DNA from: Endomychus coccineus
Taxonomy: Eukaryota; Arthropoda; Insecta; Coleoptera; Endomychidae
Length of the DNA: 64,000 nucleotides
Assembly (NCBI GenBank): GCA_958510875.1
Contig: OY294069.1
Location: forward strand, 166,035,111-166,099,110
Reading direction: 5' to 3'
How positions within the stretch are numbered: position 1 is the stretch's first letter; each line of letters opens with the position of its first letter. This document shows positions 22,005-33,039 of this stretch, piece after piece. The position numbers were made by a program, and so were the translations under genes. The notes below the pieces were generated by a model. The model did no database searches. It had not been told where the DNA came from and saw nothing but the letters and a program-made list of their open reading frames with translations.

Positions 22005-23600
22005 ATATAACATAATTGTAGTCATCATATAACCCAAATCAGTATTACGTTGCGTTAGTACTTATTTTTTTCCCAGGATGTTATTTTGGCTTCACCATGG
22101 AATCGGTACTCTATGATAAAGCAAACACAAATGTGCGTATACATCATAGAATATAGAATATCAGGAAGGAGTACAGGGTAGAGATATGTAGAATATAAAT
22201 AGGACGCCATTTTAAGCGACCACGAACGACTGCTTAGTTATGGATTTTCGATGGTTTGTGGTTATTTTGTGCGAAATCTAGAGTTTTATTTACGCAATTT
22301 GAGTTTTGAATGCTCGTAGATTTTCAACCGTGAGTAGTGTTGTGAACAAACTGTAGATTGAATATAACATCATTCTAGCCATTATCTAACCCAATTTAGT
22401 ATTACGTTGCGTAACTACTTATTTTTTTCCAGGATGTTATGGGCTTCACCATGGAATCGGTTCTCCATGATAAAGCAAACACAAATGTGCGTATACATCA
22501 TAGAATAGAAAATCTCAGGAAGGAATACACACGTTCGTATACACAGGTCTGGAAACTATGGTTGACTTAAGTCGCTTACGCGTCGTGAAACTCGTAGTCC
22601 CTCGCTCAGCCACCAGCTGGCGCTTGGATCAAGAGGGGGTAAAACGATTTCTTTCCGGAATCGCAAGCAGTGTTACTAATGCCCATTTGCACCGTTTAAG
22701 CATAACTTTTCGCATGCGGTTTTCGCTCCATGTCGTTAGTTTATGAACGGGGCCAACTAAATAGCATAGTTTCGGGCCCAAAATGTCGATTAAATAGGAA
22801 AATTCAATTAAAACAGTTTGAGGTATTCTCAGCTGTCAGCTACTAGCGTCTGACGTGCGATGTACCAAAGGGAATTTTCTAGCTACTAAAATATACTCAA
22901 AGCGGGTAAAAGCTAGCGGCCTATAGCCGAAAACACTTTATTACAACTGGCTCCGGCCTCACGGGGCATAAAACGGCCCCGAATTAACAAGATCAACGTA
23001 AAAAGTATAAACTCTAACTGACGCGTAGCGAGCTCCTCGAGGCATATGTCAAAATGATTACGTTCGTAGCTGATTACATAGGACGTCTTTCGTTCATGCA
23101 ATTGTGTTTTTATACAATTCGAACCTTCTAATTTCGATAGGCCACGTGAAAATCCCGGAGCCGGAAGCGCTATCGAGATCTGAACGTTAAAACTTTCGTA
23201 TAGAATTGTGTTTACAAGTCAACTGACACTTGTCACAGAATACTCTTCATAGAGATCAAGATGATACTCTTACGTGACGCCTTTTATGATTCCCCTACGT
23301 GGCGTCTTTTGGTACTACGCGAAATTCGACGCGTAAGGGACTCACTGCTCACATCGGAAACAACCTCGAGTTTCCAGACCTGTGTATACGACCGTGGGAG
23401 TACAGGATAGAGATATGTAAAATATAAATAGAACAGGATACGCCATTTTAAGCGACTGCTTAGTTATAGATGGATTTTCGATAGTTTGTGGATATTTTGT
23501 GCGAAATCTTGAGTTTTATTTACACAATTTGAGTTTTAAATGCTCGCAAGATGTTCAATAGTGAGTAGTGTTGTGAACAAACTGTAAATAGAACAATAAA
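22005..23600 (+). repeat. 357-bp tandem duplication, second copy split by a MITE
   Basis: Unit 1 (about 22005-22361) and unit 2 (22362-22529 plus 23405-23600) share long blocks such as GGCTTCACCATGGAATCGGT, GCAAACACAAATGTGCG, ATAGAGATATGTA, CGCCATTTTAAGCGAC and GAGTAGTGTTGTGAACAAAC. The second copy is interrupted by an 867-bp insertion. Unit 1 preserves the empty site. Confidence 0.8.
22530..23396. mobile_element. 867-bp MITE with 8-bp TSD, hAT-like
   Basis: The termini are inverted repeats of about 28 bp beginning CACG(T/G)TCGTATACACAGG, with 22 consecutive bases matching exactly (22536-22557 against 23369-23390). The flanking duplication is GGAATACA (22522-22529) and GGAGTACA (23397-23404), with one difference. 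The neighbouring tandem unit carries the uninterrupted GGAGTACA site. Eight-base TSD and CA-starting TIRs fit hAT. The core 22810-23210 is shared with 12515-12905. No transposase is encoded. Confidence 0.8.
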
Positions 23601-24160
23601 TACTGTTCTGTGCATTAAACCATTCAACAATAATTATGGTTAGTTGTGCAACGTGTGGATGTTCAATGTCTCAAAGACAAGGAAAAATAAAGACCTTACG
23701 TTTCATAGTTAAGTAGCCCGTCGTGATGATTTCACTTACATTTGAGTATATTTGGGAATTTTCATTTCGAACATGACACATGTCATGTCAGGTTATGATT
23801 ACCGGCATAACAAGCATGAGGTTTGAAAGATTTAACAGCCTGTTTGAAATAATTACACTATTTAATTGGTTGAAAAATATAATAAGTGTCGAAAGATTGG
23901 TTCTTAATTTGACGTTTGGGTGAGGCATTGAACTATAACTTAAAGAGCGCGCGCTCCAGACTTGAGAGACGGAGAGAGAGCCTTTCTCTCGCATGAGTAA
24001 AACAGTCGAAAGTTATATCCACATTGGTTTTGAAATAATATCCTTTCATGATGTACGAAAAGGATAGAAATGATCCTTGTGCGCTATCTCTCTTGGCCCG
24101 CTTCTTTCATAAACTGATGTGCTTATATTAACGCCAGCGTTGGACCATACTTTTTTGAAA
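23601..24160. other. Non-coding, with a short GC palindrome
   Basis: GAGCGCGCGCTC at about 23945 is a perfect palindrome, followed by GAGA-rich sequence. No gene or known element was recognised. Confidence 0.4.
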
Positions 24161-24167
24161 ATAAGGC

Positions 24168-24600
24168 TAGTCTGTTACTGGTGCTCGATATCGCGACATG
24201 ATAACACAGTTCTTTCTGTCGAAATTGGATGATACTGATGTGGCCAATATGTCAAGACGGTGCCACATGCCATACAGCCCGTGAAACAATTCAATTACTG
24301 CATGAGACATTTCCTGGTCATGTACTCTCGTTTCGGTGATCACAATTGGCCCCCTAGATCGTGTGATTTAACACCATTAGATTTCTTTTTATGGGGTTAT
24401 TTGAAGTCAAAGGTCTGTGTCAACAACCCCACAACCACCCATGCATTACAGGAAGAAATTAAACGCTGCATCAACGAAATTCAGCCACATTTATGAAGAA
24501 TGGTCATGGAAAATTTAGACAAAAGAGTGCGTATGTGCGCAAAGTCGTGGAGGCCATTTGCCAGATGTGTTATTCCATAAATAATCCTATCCTATGTACT
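24168..24600 (+). mobile_element. mariner-superfamily transposase, 3' half (second family)
   Basis: The translation across frames gives QDGATCHTA, then FGDHNWPPRSCDLTPLDFFL and WGYLKSKVCVNNP, followed by EIKRCINEIQPHL. DxNWPPRSPDLTPxDFFLWGY is the third-catalytic-residue region of a widespread insect mariner-related transposase, clearly different from the mariners at 14, 21, 39 and 62 kb. The 5' half is missing. A TGA at 24494 and further decay make it inactive. Confidence 0.8.
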
Positions 24601-24714
24601 TTATGAATCAATAAAAAATAACAATCTATAGACTAAATAAAAACTGTTCAAATCTTGCGTTAATTTTGGGATACCTTTATAACAATTTAACAAACATTTA
24701 CCTATTTCTTGAGG

Positions 24715-24832
24715 AAAATTATATGTCCTCCTGAGGTGTCTTTGGTAATTGGAACGTGTTTTACATGTAAATATGCATGTTCAAAAGAGTATTTCGAGTG
24801 AATAAAGTACGTTGTAAAATGGCTTCCTACGA
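24715..24832 (+). repeat. Dispersed repeat family 2, copy 1
   Basis: About 115 bp are shared with 43298-43410. Blocks in common are GGAACGTGTTTTACATGTAAA against GGAACGTATTTTTACCTGTAAA, and AATAAAGTACGTTGTAAAATGG against ATAAAGTGCGTTGCAAAATGG, followed by CTTCCTA. The function is unknown. Confidence 0.6.
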
Positions 24833-24840
24833 GAACACTG

Positions 24841-26490
24841 GACATCGACTGTCTCTGTGAAAGAAAGGTATAGATATTCTGCAAATATTGTGATTTTATC
24901 TTCGCTTTTACATACAATTAGTCCACATAAGTTTTTAAGAAATTCTAATCTATTAATTAAAGAGGTTGTCCATATTTGTTACGTATTGTTTATGTTTATA
25001 AAGTCAATTTTTACATTAATAAAAGCATCACATTAAAAATGAGGTGCAGCTAAGGACTCAGTTCACGTTTGGCAACCCCGTTTTTTAGTGCTTTTATTCG
25101 CTTGTTAACATTATGCTGTAACGTACGGGTCACTAGTTTCGTAGCTTCCGGTTTATGAAGTCATGATCGAATCGGTAGGCCTTACAGCATAGATGGTGTT
25201 GGCCAGACGCATTATATTGACTCACAAGAGGAACAAGTAGATGGCTATAGTGGGTGGTTTTGCGGAGACTCCACTTACTGCAGTAATTCGCTATAGAAGC
25301 ACGGTTATACATTGATTTGAAAATTCTTAATATCTCTTAATTCTGTTCTATGAATAATAATAGGTATTATTTGTAAAAGTGTTTCAGACAGCGTTTTATT
25401 CAGGCAAAAATGTTTTATCGCGATATCGCAGTTCACAAAGATTATTAGTTCAATATTTCGCTTGATGGGTGGGTACGTTAATGCGAATGACTTATGGGTT
25501 AATGAGCTTCAGGAAACTGGGATCACTTTGGATTCAAAACATAGAGGAACGCTATATCCAAATTCACGCATTCCACCAGCCAAATTGAGATGAGTAATGG
25601 CGGAACCCACAATTTGACTAACCAAGCATGTAAAAAAATAAAATGACATCTTATTAGTCACGAGAACTGTGGAAACATCTTTCATATGAAATGATTTCGA
25701 AGGAGTACAAGTTTTACGAAATTTACAATACTGCTGTGACCATCTTTTCGAACCGTGTTCATGATTTAAGAGAATGAATTAAAAAAAAAACAACGAACTG
25801 TGTTATCCTTGGTGTTACCATGCATCATTTATACTGTATCGGAGTATTCATTATTTCCTCTATTTTGCAACTTTGATATGCCTGTATCCTGGGGGTTAGG
25901 GAACGTGCAAAAATTTTATTTTTCGCGAAGTTGATTAAGATTGCACGGGATGATTGACAAAACATGACGCAAATCTTTTAATCCTTTTACTGCAATAAAA
26001 ACTGCTATTTGTTTATTTTATAGCTACTGCACGTTTATGTATCTTATCTAAACAATATATCATAAATAATTAGTACTGTGGCACCAACTTAAGAAGTTAT
26101 TACGTTTTGAAACAATTGTTAAAAATGCTGACTTGCGGTTAATTTTAATCTCGCAACTAGTCAGCAGGTTTAAATCGAATACAAACAATATAGAGCGCCA
26201 TTGTTTACAATAATTTCAAATATTATTTTTCTTGTTTTAAGTGACACCTACTGTTACGTAAGTAATCGTACAACAACTGAATTGTTTGTTCTAAAGGAAT
26301 TGGTCAGCATGACAATCGTACGATAAATTATACAGTTCATTTAGAATGAACCCATTTATAATTTTTTGCAAACCAGAACCGAAATTACTAATTATTACGA
26401 ATTGTAAAAGCTTTTAACGAACCCTGCTATAAAGAATCATCTTGCATAGTAGACTTCCGCAGATATTCTTGGCTTCCGGATGGATTCCAT
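24841..26490. other. Non-coding, nothing recognised
   Basis: Mostly AT-rich DNA. No transposase, LINE or RNA gene was recognised on either strand. Confidence 0.4.
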
Positions 26491-26510
26491 ACCACAATAA
26501 CACGACTTGA

Positions 26511-26553
26511 TGCCGACGTTTCACCAACCATTACAGGTGCCATCTTCAGGACA
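26511..26553 (-). ncRNA. Hammerhead-like motif, left arm of the solo pseudo-LTR pair
   Basis: Minus-strand order: UGUC, CUGAAGA, a poorly paired helix II segment, GAAAC, GUC, GGCA. UGUC/GGCA gives a four-base helix I (one G-U). Helix III would be two pairs with no loop (ACGU), as reported for minimal PLE hammerheads that act as dimers. Core bases are intact, but helix II is weak (ACC/GGU only). Confidence 0.45.
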
Positions 26554-26589
26554 GGCTTGAGATTTGAGTTTCAGTTTAAGTTTCAAGCC

Positions 26590-26632
26590 TGCCTTGAAAA
26601 TGCAATCTGTAACAGCTGGCGAAACGTCGGTA
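26590..26632 (+). ncRNA. Degenerate hammerhead-like motif, right arm
   Basis: Plus-strand order: UGCC, UUGAAAA (a decayed CUGANGA), variable region, GAAAC, GUC, GGUA. The helix I pair UGCC/GGUA differs from the UGUC/GGCA of the left arm yet still pairs, using a G-U at a different place. Loss of C3 and G8 should abolish cleavage. Confidence 0.4.
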
Positions 26633-26729
26633 TCAAGTAGTGCAAACAGACAAACTTTTCGCTTATAATGAATCTTTTATGATTCCCGCCGTTATTGTAT
26701 AACCTGCAAGTTGTTGCCTACTCAAAGCG

Positions 26730-27960
26730 TTTAAGCTGCCGTTCCGTTCATTCAATTCATGCTTTAGCTAGTCAAAAAGATGGAGGCCACAGTAGATAAT
26801 GCAAAAGAAAATTGTAAATTCAGGAGACGAGAACTGACCATAGCAGGTCAGGTGATTAAAATCAGCGGCCAAGCTAAGTGCCTAGGAGTTATCTTAGACA
26901 ACAATGCCGCAAATTTACTGCAGCCTTCTGGTTGTGCAGAATGTCTATTGGCCACAATTGGGGCTTCAGCCCAAACATCATGATGTGGATCTTTGAAGCC
27001 ACCCTTAAACCAAGGTTGACATACGCCTCGGTATTGTGGTGGGTAAGAACAGAGCTCAGGACGATCAAATTAAATCTGGAGCACCTGAGAAACCTCATCC
27101 CAGGTGTGGTCACGGGACCTACTAAAAGGGCTCCCACGGCCGCACTTAAAACGCAAATGAAGGTGGAACCAACCCATCTGACTATAAAAGGTGCGTCAAC
27201 AAAAGCGGTCCACAGATTTATATCAATACGACTGTGGAACGCAAACAGTAGCACATCTCACTACCAATCAGTCGTATAACACACTCCATCTACTTGATGA
27301 GAACGGATGGGATGACACCACGATACACCTTCGATAAGAAGTATCGTGTAAGCATACCCCTCAGAAAAGATTGGTTAAACAAAAACCAATCAGTCCTGCC
27401 AAATCAATGGTGGGTCATCCATGGAGAAAGAAACCATGGGCAGGCGGGAGCGCACCCAGGTAAAAGTATTTTTATACCCCTGGGCAAACACGCCACCCTT
27501 CTCCAAAATAGATACTGGTAATAACGCGCTGTGACAAATAGCGCTGGGAAAAATAATGCAAACCCAATCAATACACAGACAGCAAAGCAGCCCTTGCTGC
27601 ACTGGGTAGCATGATACTAACATGGAATCTGGTATGGGAGTGCATCAATAGCTAAACAATCTAGGCGGAGACGGAGGCAAGATCACCCTATTCTAGGTTT
27701 CCGGTCACTCTGGAATAAGGAGAAACTAAATGGCCAATGAGTTTGCAAAACTGGAAGCTGTAGAACCCCTAATAGGCCCCGAACCTAGATGACTAGATGA
27801 CTAGATGGCACATTAACTGTTAACCTGGGGAGCATGGTGAACGTTCTCGTGTGGGAACTGCCCTTTGGTTGGCTGGTGAACACTCGTCGGTAGGAAGCGC
27901 TCCACAATAGATGACACGTGGTGCAAAGGGCTTCGGCCTAGGCATTCAGGGACCGCAATC
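26730..27960 (+). mobile_element. LINE ORF2 3' half: post-RT region and RNase H
   Basis: Blocks in order: QVIKISGQAKCLGVILDN, IGHNWGFSPNIMMWIFEAT, KPRLTYASVLWW and PTAALKTQMKVEPTHLTIK, which together form the usual post-RT segment of R1/I-like LINEs. Then a broken RNase H with YTDSKAALAALGSM and WNLVWECIN, and near 27740 a trace of the GNExA motif (WPMSLQNWK in one frame, MANEFAKLEA in another). Several frameshifts and stops are present. It ends close to a C-homopolymer. The same family occurs at 6690-7245 on the opposite strand. Confidence 0.8.
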
Positions 27961-27975
27961 CCCCCCCCCCCCCCC
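27960..27975. repeat. 16-base C homopolymer
   Basis: Sixteen consecutive C bases immediately after the LINE coding remnant. It may be slippage-prone or an assembly artefact. Confidence 0.8.
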
Positions 27976-28017
27976 ACTCCTGATTAATAATAATATCATA
28001 AAGTGACACGTACTGTT

Positions 28018-28115
28018 TAAGCTGCTATTCCATTCATTCAATCCATGATTTAGTCGGTAAAAAAGATAGAGGCCTCAACAGATAATGCAAGAGAAAATTG
28101 TAAATTAAGGAGATT
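28018..28115 (+). repeat. Partial second copy of the LINE segment at 26728
   Basis: GTTTAAGCTGC, TTCATTCAATCCATG and GATAATGCAAGAGAAAATTG repeat the order seen at 26728-26840 with about 85% identity. It is a truncated tandem copy following the C run. Confidence 0.75.
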
Positions 28116-28339
28116 TTCTTTCATCCAAGTATCAAATAATACAGATTCAAAGTGGTGTAAAACAAAGTGACAAGAATAAGCCAAATTAATTCAAGTAAAT
28201 CAACTGTTTGCAAAGAGAGATAACATTTTAGAAAGGTGCAAATGTATCTGCGAAAAAAATCGAAAATCATGAGTTGGATCAAGGACTTTTAAAGTAGTTT
28301 AGACAACACGTGGCAAATAACGTTTCAATTAGCTCCAAA

Positions 28340-28790
28340 TAAAAGACGATTTTCAATGTAGTCGAAGTTCGATTCAAAGGTTTAAAAAGTCACATCAAAA
28401 ATAGAAAAATTGTAGCGGAAGCGACATCTGTTAATGTGAATGTAGTTAACGATTGGAACCAAGTTAAAGGGCCCCAAATCCGGAAAAACGACAGAGACCA
28501 CGATATTTTTAACGTGGATGAAACAGGTCTGTCGGAACTCGTGGTCGAAGACCGAAATTTAAAAGAGATAAAAGCGTATGCGGTAAGTCACATAACGAAT
28601 TACAGTTGCAGCAACCTTTACTGGTACCATAAAAGATTACTGGGAAGTCAAAAATCCTCGTTGCTTCAGGATTCGCTCGATTCCTGTAGAAGTAATCATG
28701 TACAATACGGTCGGAAATAATGGCACAAAGGAAATAATTCAATTGAAAGTCTCGGACAAACTTAAAAGATGCTAGAACATATCTCATCTA
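28340..28790 (+). pseudogene. Tigger/jerky-type (pogo superfamily) transposase fragment
   Basis: The translation has RFKKSHIKNRKIVAEATSVN, then DIFNVDETGLS (the first catalytic D of the DDE domain, xIFNxDETGL), and after a frameshift RITVAATFTGTIKDYWEVKN with PRCFRIRSIPVE. This matches the centromere-protein-B-like transposase layout of HTH followed by DDE. About 120 residues remain, and later catalytic positions are missing. Confidence 0.75.
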
Positions 28791-28881
28791 ATCTAATACC
28801 ACTTTAGCAATACGTGCTTGCAGAATGCGACTGATGATTCTATTGTTAGTTCTCGAACTTATGCATTATTATCCTCGTTCT

Positions 28882-28895
28882 CTGATGAGGTCTCA
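28882..28895 (+). other. Truncated hammerhead-like 5' block
   Basis: CTGATGAGGTCTC here is the same 13-base block that begins the motif at 30044-30082 (minus strand), but no pairing partner or GAAA follows. It is possibly a truncated copy. Confidence 0.3.
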
Positions 28896-29224
28896 ATGCA
28901 ACATTCAAGCTTTCATTCACCTATTCACACGATTTCTTACTTTTAGAGCAGCAGCAGAATTTTGCAATTTGTAATCAGTGCCCATTCAATAGACAATAAC
29001 TATTCATCACGTTATTAATCCCAATAACATGTAATAGAATAGTTACACTTTATTAACTTCATCATTACCTTGCCCTATAACGAACAACAATCATTACAAG
29101 AAAGTTTCCAAGTTGCTAGAATTATGGGCTATGGACCTATTACCACAGACTCTGACCTCCCATTAATGTATACCTGAAATTTTGAACAAACAATAATGAT
29201 AAGTAACAACAGCCATTGAAAGGC

Positions 29225-29740
29225 GAGAGGAAGGATATACTGCGTATATATTGTCTATGGGACCAGACAGTATTTCACCTTTCGTTCTAATGGAATGTGC
29301 GACTGAATTAACACCAGTTTTCTACAGGTTATTTACCCTTTCATACAAACTTGGTGTGTTTCCTTCCAACTGGAAGACAGCTAGAGTCCAACCAATTCTA
29401 AAAAAAGGAAAGAAGGCCCTTCCTAATAAGTATAAACGCATTGTACTATCGTCTGTGATCTCTAAAGTGACTATCGACGCTGGAGTTCCACAGGGATATG
29501 TCTTAGCACCAACTTTGTTCCCACCACGAGATTCCAGATAGGCGCACGAGACAAGCTCAAACTAGTCACCCCTTCATTGTCAAGTTCTAGACCTGCCGAA
29601 CTTCTTCCTACCAAACATTATCTTTCTATCGAACAGCGGAGTTGTGGAACTATATGAGGCTATAATCACCAAACCTTCAAGAAACATTCGAATGCCTATT
29701 TTCTCTCCTAACATTCCACCACTGCCTCTGACGATGTTCT
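29225..29740 (+). mobile_element. Jockey-like LINE remnant with a large internal deletion
   Basis: GPDSISPFVLMECATELTPV, FPSNWKTARVQPILKKGKKA and LSSVISKV give the start of the RT. The sequence then jumps straight to TIDAGVPQGYVLAPTLF, so about 100 residues of the palm are deleted compared with 18540-18890. After a further gap a LINE 3' end follows (LPNFFLPN, ELWNYM, NLQETFECLFS in shifting frames; 29590-29740). Confidence 0.8.
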
Positions 29741-30043
29741 TCGAACATTATAGGTTTCCCTCTCGTGTAATTAAATATTTAAAAAACGCCCAGGTAAAGG
29801 TACTGGAACACCTCGATTACATTCCTCTCAAATAACCGTTACGTTTCATTAAGCGTCAGGCTGTTGGGTTTGACTAACCTATTATTATGGAGCCACTAGA
29901 GTAGATCATGCTCACCCGAATTTAAACCAATTTTCGTTATTGACAGACCTAGTTGATATTATTTGCAACCAATATATTGAACCACCAGAGTATATCTTTC
30001 TTAATATAAGAATGCACTCAATTGAACTGAAAGAATTATTGTT

Positions 30044-30082
30044 CATCTTGTACGTATGGTCTCAGTAGAGACCTCATCAGCA
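30044..30082 (-). ncRNA. Hammerhead-like motif with decayed core
   Basis: Minus-strand order: CUGAUGA (30074-30080), a perfect six-base helix II GGUCUC/GAGACC with a four-base loop, then AUACGUA where GAAACGUA would be expected. The first two base pairs of helix I can form. Two core bases have changed, so it should be inactive. It lies about 100 bases from the 46-base inverted repeat at 30185. Confidence 0.4.
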
Positions 30083-30184
30083 CATGTAATAATTAATTGT
30101 TTTTACATCAAGCAAAACCAAGCCCAAAATGCATCCTGTTACATTCTTAGACACCATCATTGCCATTTATGAAACAAAAAAGGT

Positions 30185-30398
30185 AACAACAATCTGTTGC
30201 GCAGTAGCGACAAGTCGACTGCATCTTTCTGTTCGTAAGTTCGTAGTTGCTAGCAATCCGCATGCATGGCCGTAAAGTGAAAGATTATCGTAATATTGCA
30301 GCTCTCGAAGACAGGTTGGCAAACTTATGTAGCATTGTACGGTATAAACCAGAGAAAGATGCAGTCGACTTGTCGCTACTGCGCAACAGATTGTTGTT
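30185..30398. repeat. Perfect 46-bp inverted repeat with 122-bp loop
   Basis: 30185-30230 and 30353-30398 are exact reverse complements. The repeat includes GCGCAGTAGCGACAAGTCGA. A third, diverged copy of part of it (TCGACTTGTTGTCATTGCGCAA) begins near 30458. The interval has an open frame of 100 codons (30247-30549) with no recognisable domain, probably by chance. Confidence 0.85.
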
Positions 30399-30549
30399 TA
30401 CGCGGGAGCACTGTCGAAACTGCACGCTTAGTGGTAAACAATGTAGAGACCTCTTTTATCGACTTGTTGTCATTGCGCAAGAGATAGCTGTATGTGTGTG
30501 CCCACCATACTTGGGTTTCAAATTGAACCATAATTCGATGATAACTTAG

Positions 30550-33036
30550 TTTTATCGTAACTATGTATATTTTGAGTAACCCAAATCGATCACATACAAG
30601 TGCCTAAATGGAATATTTCATCAGTTGAACTGTACAACATTCATTGCTATTTTAACGTTTGATATTTATCAATTCCTCGGAACCAAAACTTTCTTGTTTC
30701 AATCCCAAAATAATGGAATAAGACTTGCAATGGCGGCCAATAACTAACCACAGTAATTCCACAGTTGTACAAATTGTTTCACTAAAATCGCGTCATTAGA
30801 ACGTTATGTCCGGTAGAATTCACTAACGGAAGTCGTAAAACATAGATTGTTGAATAAATTGCTTCCTTTTTTCATCTGTAAACAATATTCACCAAATTCG
30901 CTAATGAGGCAATTGAAAAAACATCAGGAACAAGATTTTAATCTGCCCACTTATCAACATGTGATATTAATTAATGCAAATATCAAATAATTAATGCAAA
31001 AATGCCTAGATGTCAAAACACCATGTCTCATAATGCATTCGTCGTACACAAAACGAGAGGACCTTAATTTATGCATAATGCGAATGTGAACAAAAATTGC
31101 CAACCTTGAAATACGAAGGCAAATATCATAATTGTTTTACACACTCGAGAAAGTAAATATGGATAATAATACGTATTAAGGCTACATATTAAATGACGTA
31201 ACTATCCAATCAAGCCCACATCGATTTCATTCATGGTGTAAACAAAAAATAGCATGTATTAATTATAATATAATATGATTTTGCTAATTTGTATAATTTC
31301 GATTCAGCTATTACTTAGCTTAGTCTTTGTTTATGATTACTGATGGCTATATAAATTAATGACAAGTCCTAAAAAGTATATTCCAATTGTTGAAAACTGT
31401 TCCTGTTCTGAGAAATCTGCAGAAGATTAATTCGGATGAAAGTGCAAGCGAATGCAAACTTTCATCCTAATTTTATTATGACTTACAGGTTTATCGAACA
31501 AAGTTTTGTTAACACTTGCATTAAAAAGGTACAACTAAAGCTATGAATTGATTTTTAGTTATTAAAGTATAGCAAACACTGATATAATTTGAATTCTTTG
31601 TGTATTCAAAATCTATTAATTGACAGCCTTTCTAATCCAGTAAAATGATACATTTTACCTTGCATCAAATAGATAGTTTTAATTTTTTAATATGTTGTAT
31701 ATGATGGATGGCTAATGATAACTATAATTCTCTGACCGCGGCAGAAAACTCACTGCTCAATAAACACAAAGATCTCTGAACGTTTTCGTCGATCTAGAGC
31801 AATACCCTTTTAAGTAAGTGAGCAAACAAAATTCAATACATAATCATGATTCGTTTCTATTCCGTAATTTTTTTTTCTTTGATATTTTTTTTAGTTTTGA
31901 TTACAAGCGGTACAGTTTTAGTTTGATACAAATATTATTAGACTTTTATTGGCGATTTAATTAATTTCATTGGCATAAAATTGTCACCTATATAGTACAA
32001 TATACGGGTCGAGAATGTTATCTACCTATCTGCAGTCAAACTGTCATCGTACAACAATACTATCTCGATGCGAGCTGCCAAATAAATGGCACCCAACACC
32101 AGCACTGACCCAAAATCGAAAGGAACACGTGATTTAATATTGCACTAGGCAAACCTTTAGCCACCTCTTCTATACACCCATAATCGACCACCTGGTGTTG
32201 CTTCGCATAGTGAAGGGGAACTATCTTGCTATATGGTCAATTGTGGGTCATTTGCGGGTCGTCGAGCTCTTAAGACGTCTATTCTACTAATCTTGTCCTT
32301 ACTAATTGCCACTCCACGAACTTCCTGTAGATCATTGCGTAACTGATGTAGTGTCCGTTTCCCAAAACTCTTAATGTTAAGAAGTGGTCATCCTGTGCAG
32401 TTGTGCATCTTCTTCGTTCAATAGCCATTTGAACATTACACCTTCACACACTAAAGAATTCTAGCCTTGCCCATCTTCAATTAAAGCAGACATCGAATCA
32501 AGACACCAAATTTCTCAACAAAGTTGAGACACTTTGCCAGCGAATTTGGCATCATCAAGAGTAGGAATATTCTTAGCCCTAATACCTTAATAGATTTCAA
32601 CAGAATTATTCATATTCCACCAGATAAGTGTTACAATACTTCCTTTTGGTTATTTGAATGAACATATCGAGTGTCAAGTAACAAGTATATAAAAAAACTA
32701 CACGTAAGAAAATTAGGCGAAGTGATAACTAGTTGTACTTATGTTAGTTAATAGAACTGCAAACAAATGCTTGGCCGTCAAGGTTATTGGAAGTGCAGAC
32801 GGTCAATATAAAAATAGCAAAGTATAAAAATAAGTTCCCATTTTGATAGCTTAATCTACGATGAGGTACGCATTCGTTCAATGGGAGTTCTTGAAGGTTG
32901 ACAGGAAATACTAAGCACTTTCCTTTCCCAACGTTCAAGAGTCTGCGACTATAAATAAACATTCGCAAGTATATGAATGTGAGATACGAAGTCAGAAGAT
33001 GGCTATGTTGTTGGTTGTTGACATATCATTGTAAGC
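30550..33036. other. Long stretch without recognised features
   Basis: AT-rich to 32000. 32040-32560 is somewhat richer in GC and could be an old element, but no domain could be assigned on either strand. Confidence 0.4.
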
Positions 33037-33039
33037 TTA

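Larger units (their letters stand above)
26495..26645. mobile_element. Solo pair of inverted PLE pseudo-LTR ends
   Basis: This is an imperfect palindrome. The left arm (26495-26570, read on minus) and right arm (26575-26645, read on plus) share the order GCCTG(T/C)C, TGAA(G/A)ATG, ATCTGTAA or ACCTGTAA, and GAAACGTCGG(C/T)ATCAAGT. It has the same divergent layout as the arms of the PLE at 9247-10972 but lacks the coding part. GAAACGTCGG with an upstream CTGAAGATG is typical of PLE ends. Confidence 0.6.

Noticed and set aside
23940..23990. GAGCGCGCGCTC palindrome and GAGA-rich tract as a promoter
   Set aside because: No transcription unit with a recognisable first exon is next to it.
30247..30549. 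100-codon open frame
   Set aside because: It runs through one arm of the perfect inverted repeat and has no domain resemblance. Probably chance.
32040..32560. GC-richer segment suspected to be an LTR retrotransposon
   Set aside because: No RT, protease or integrase motif could be read on either strand.
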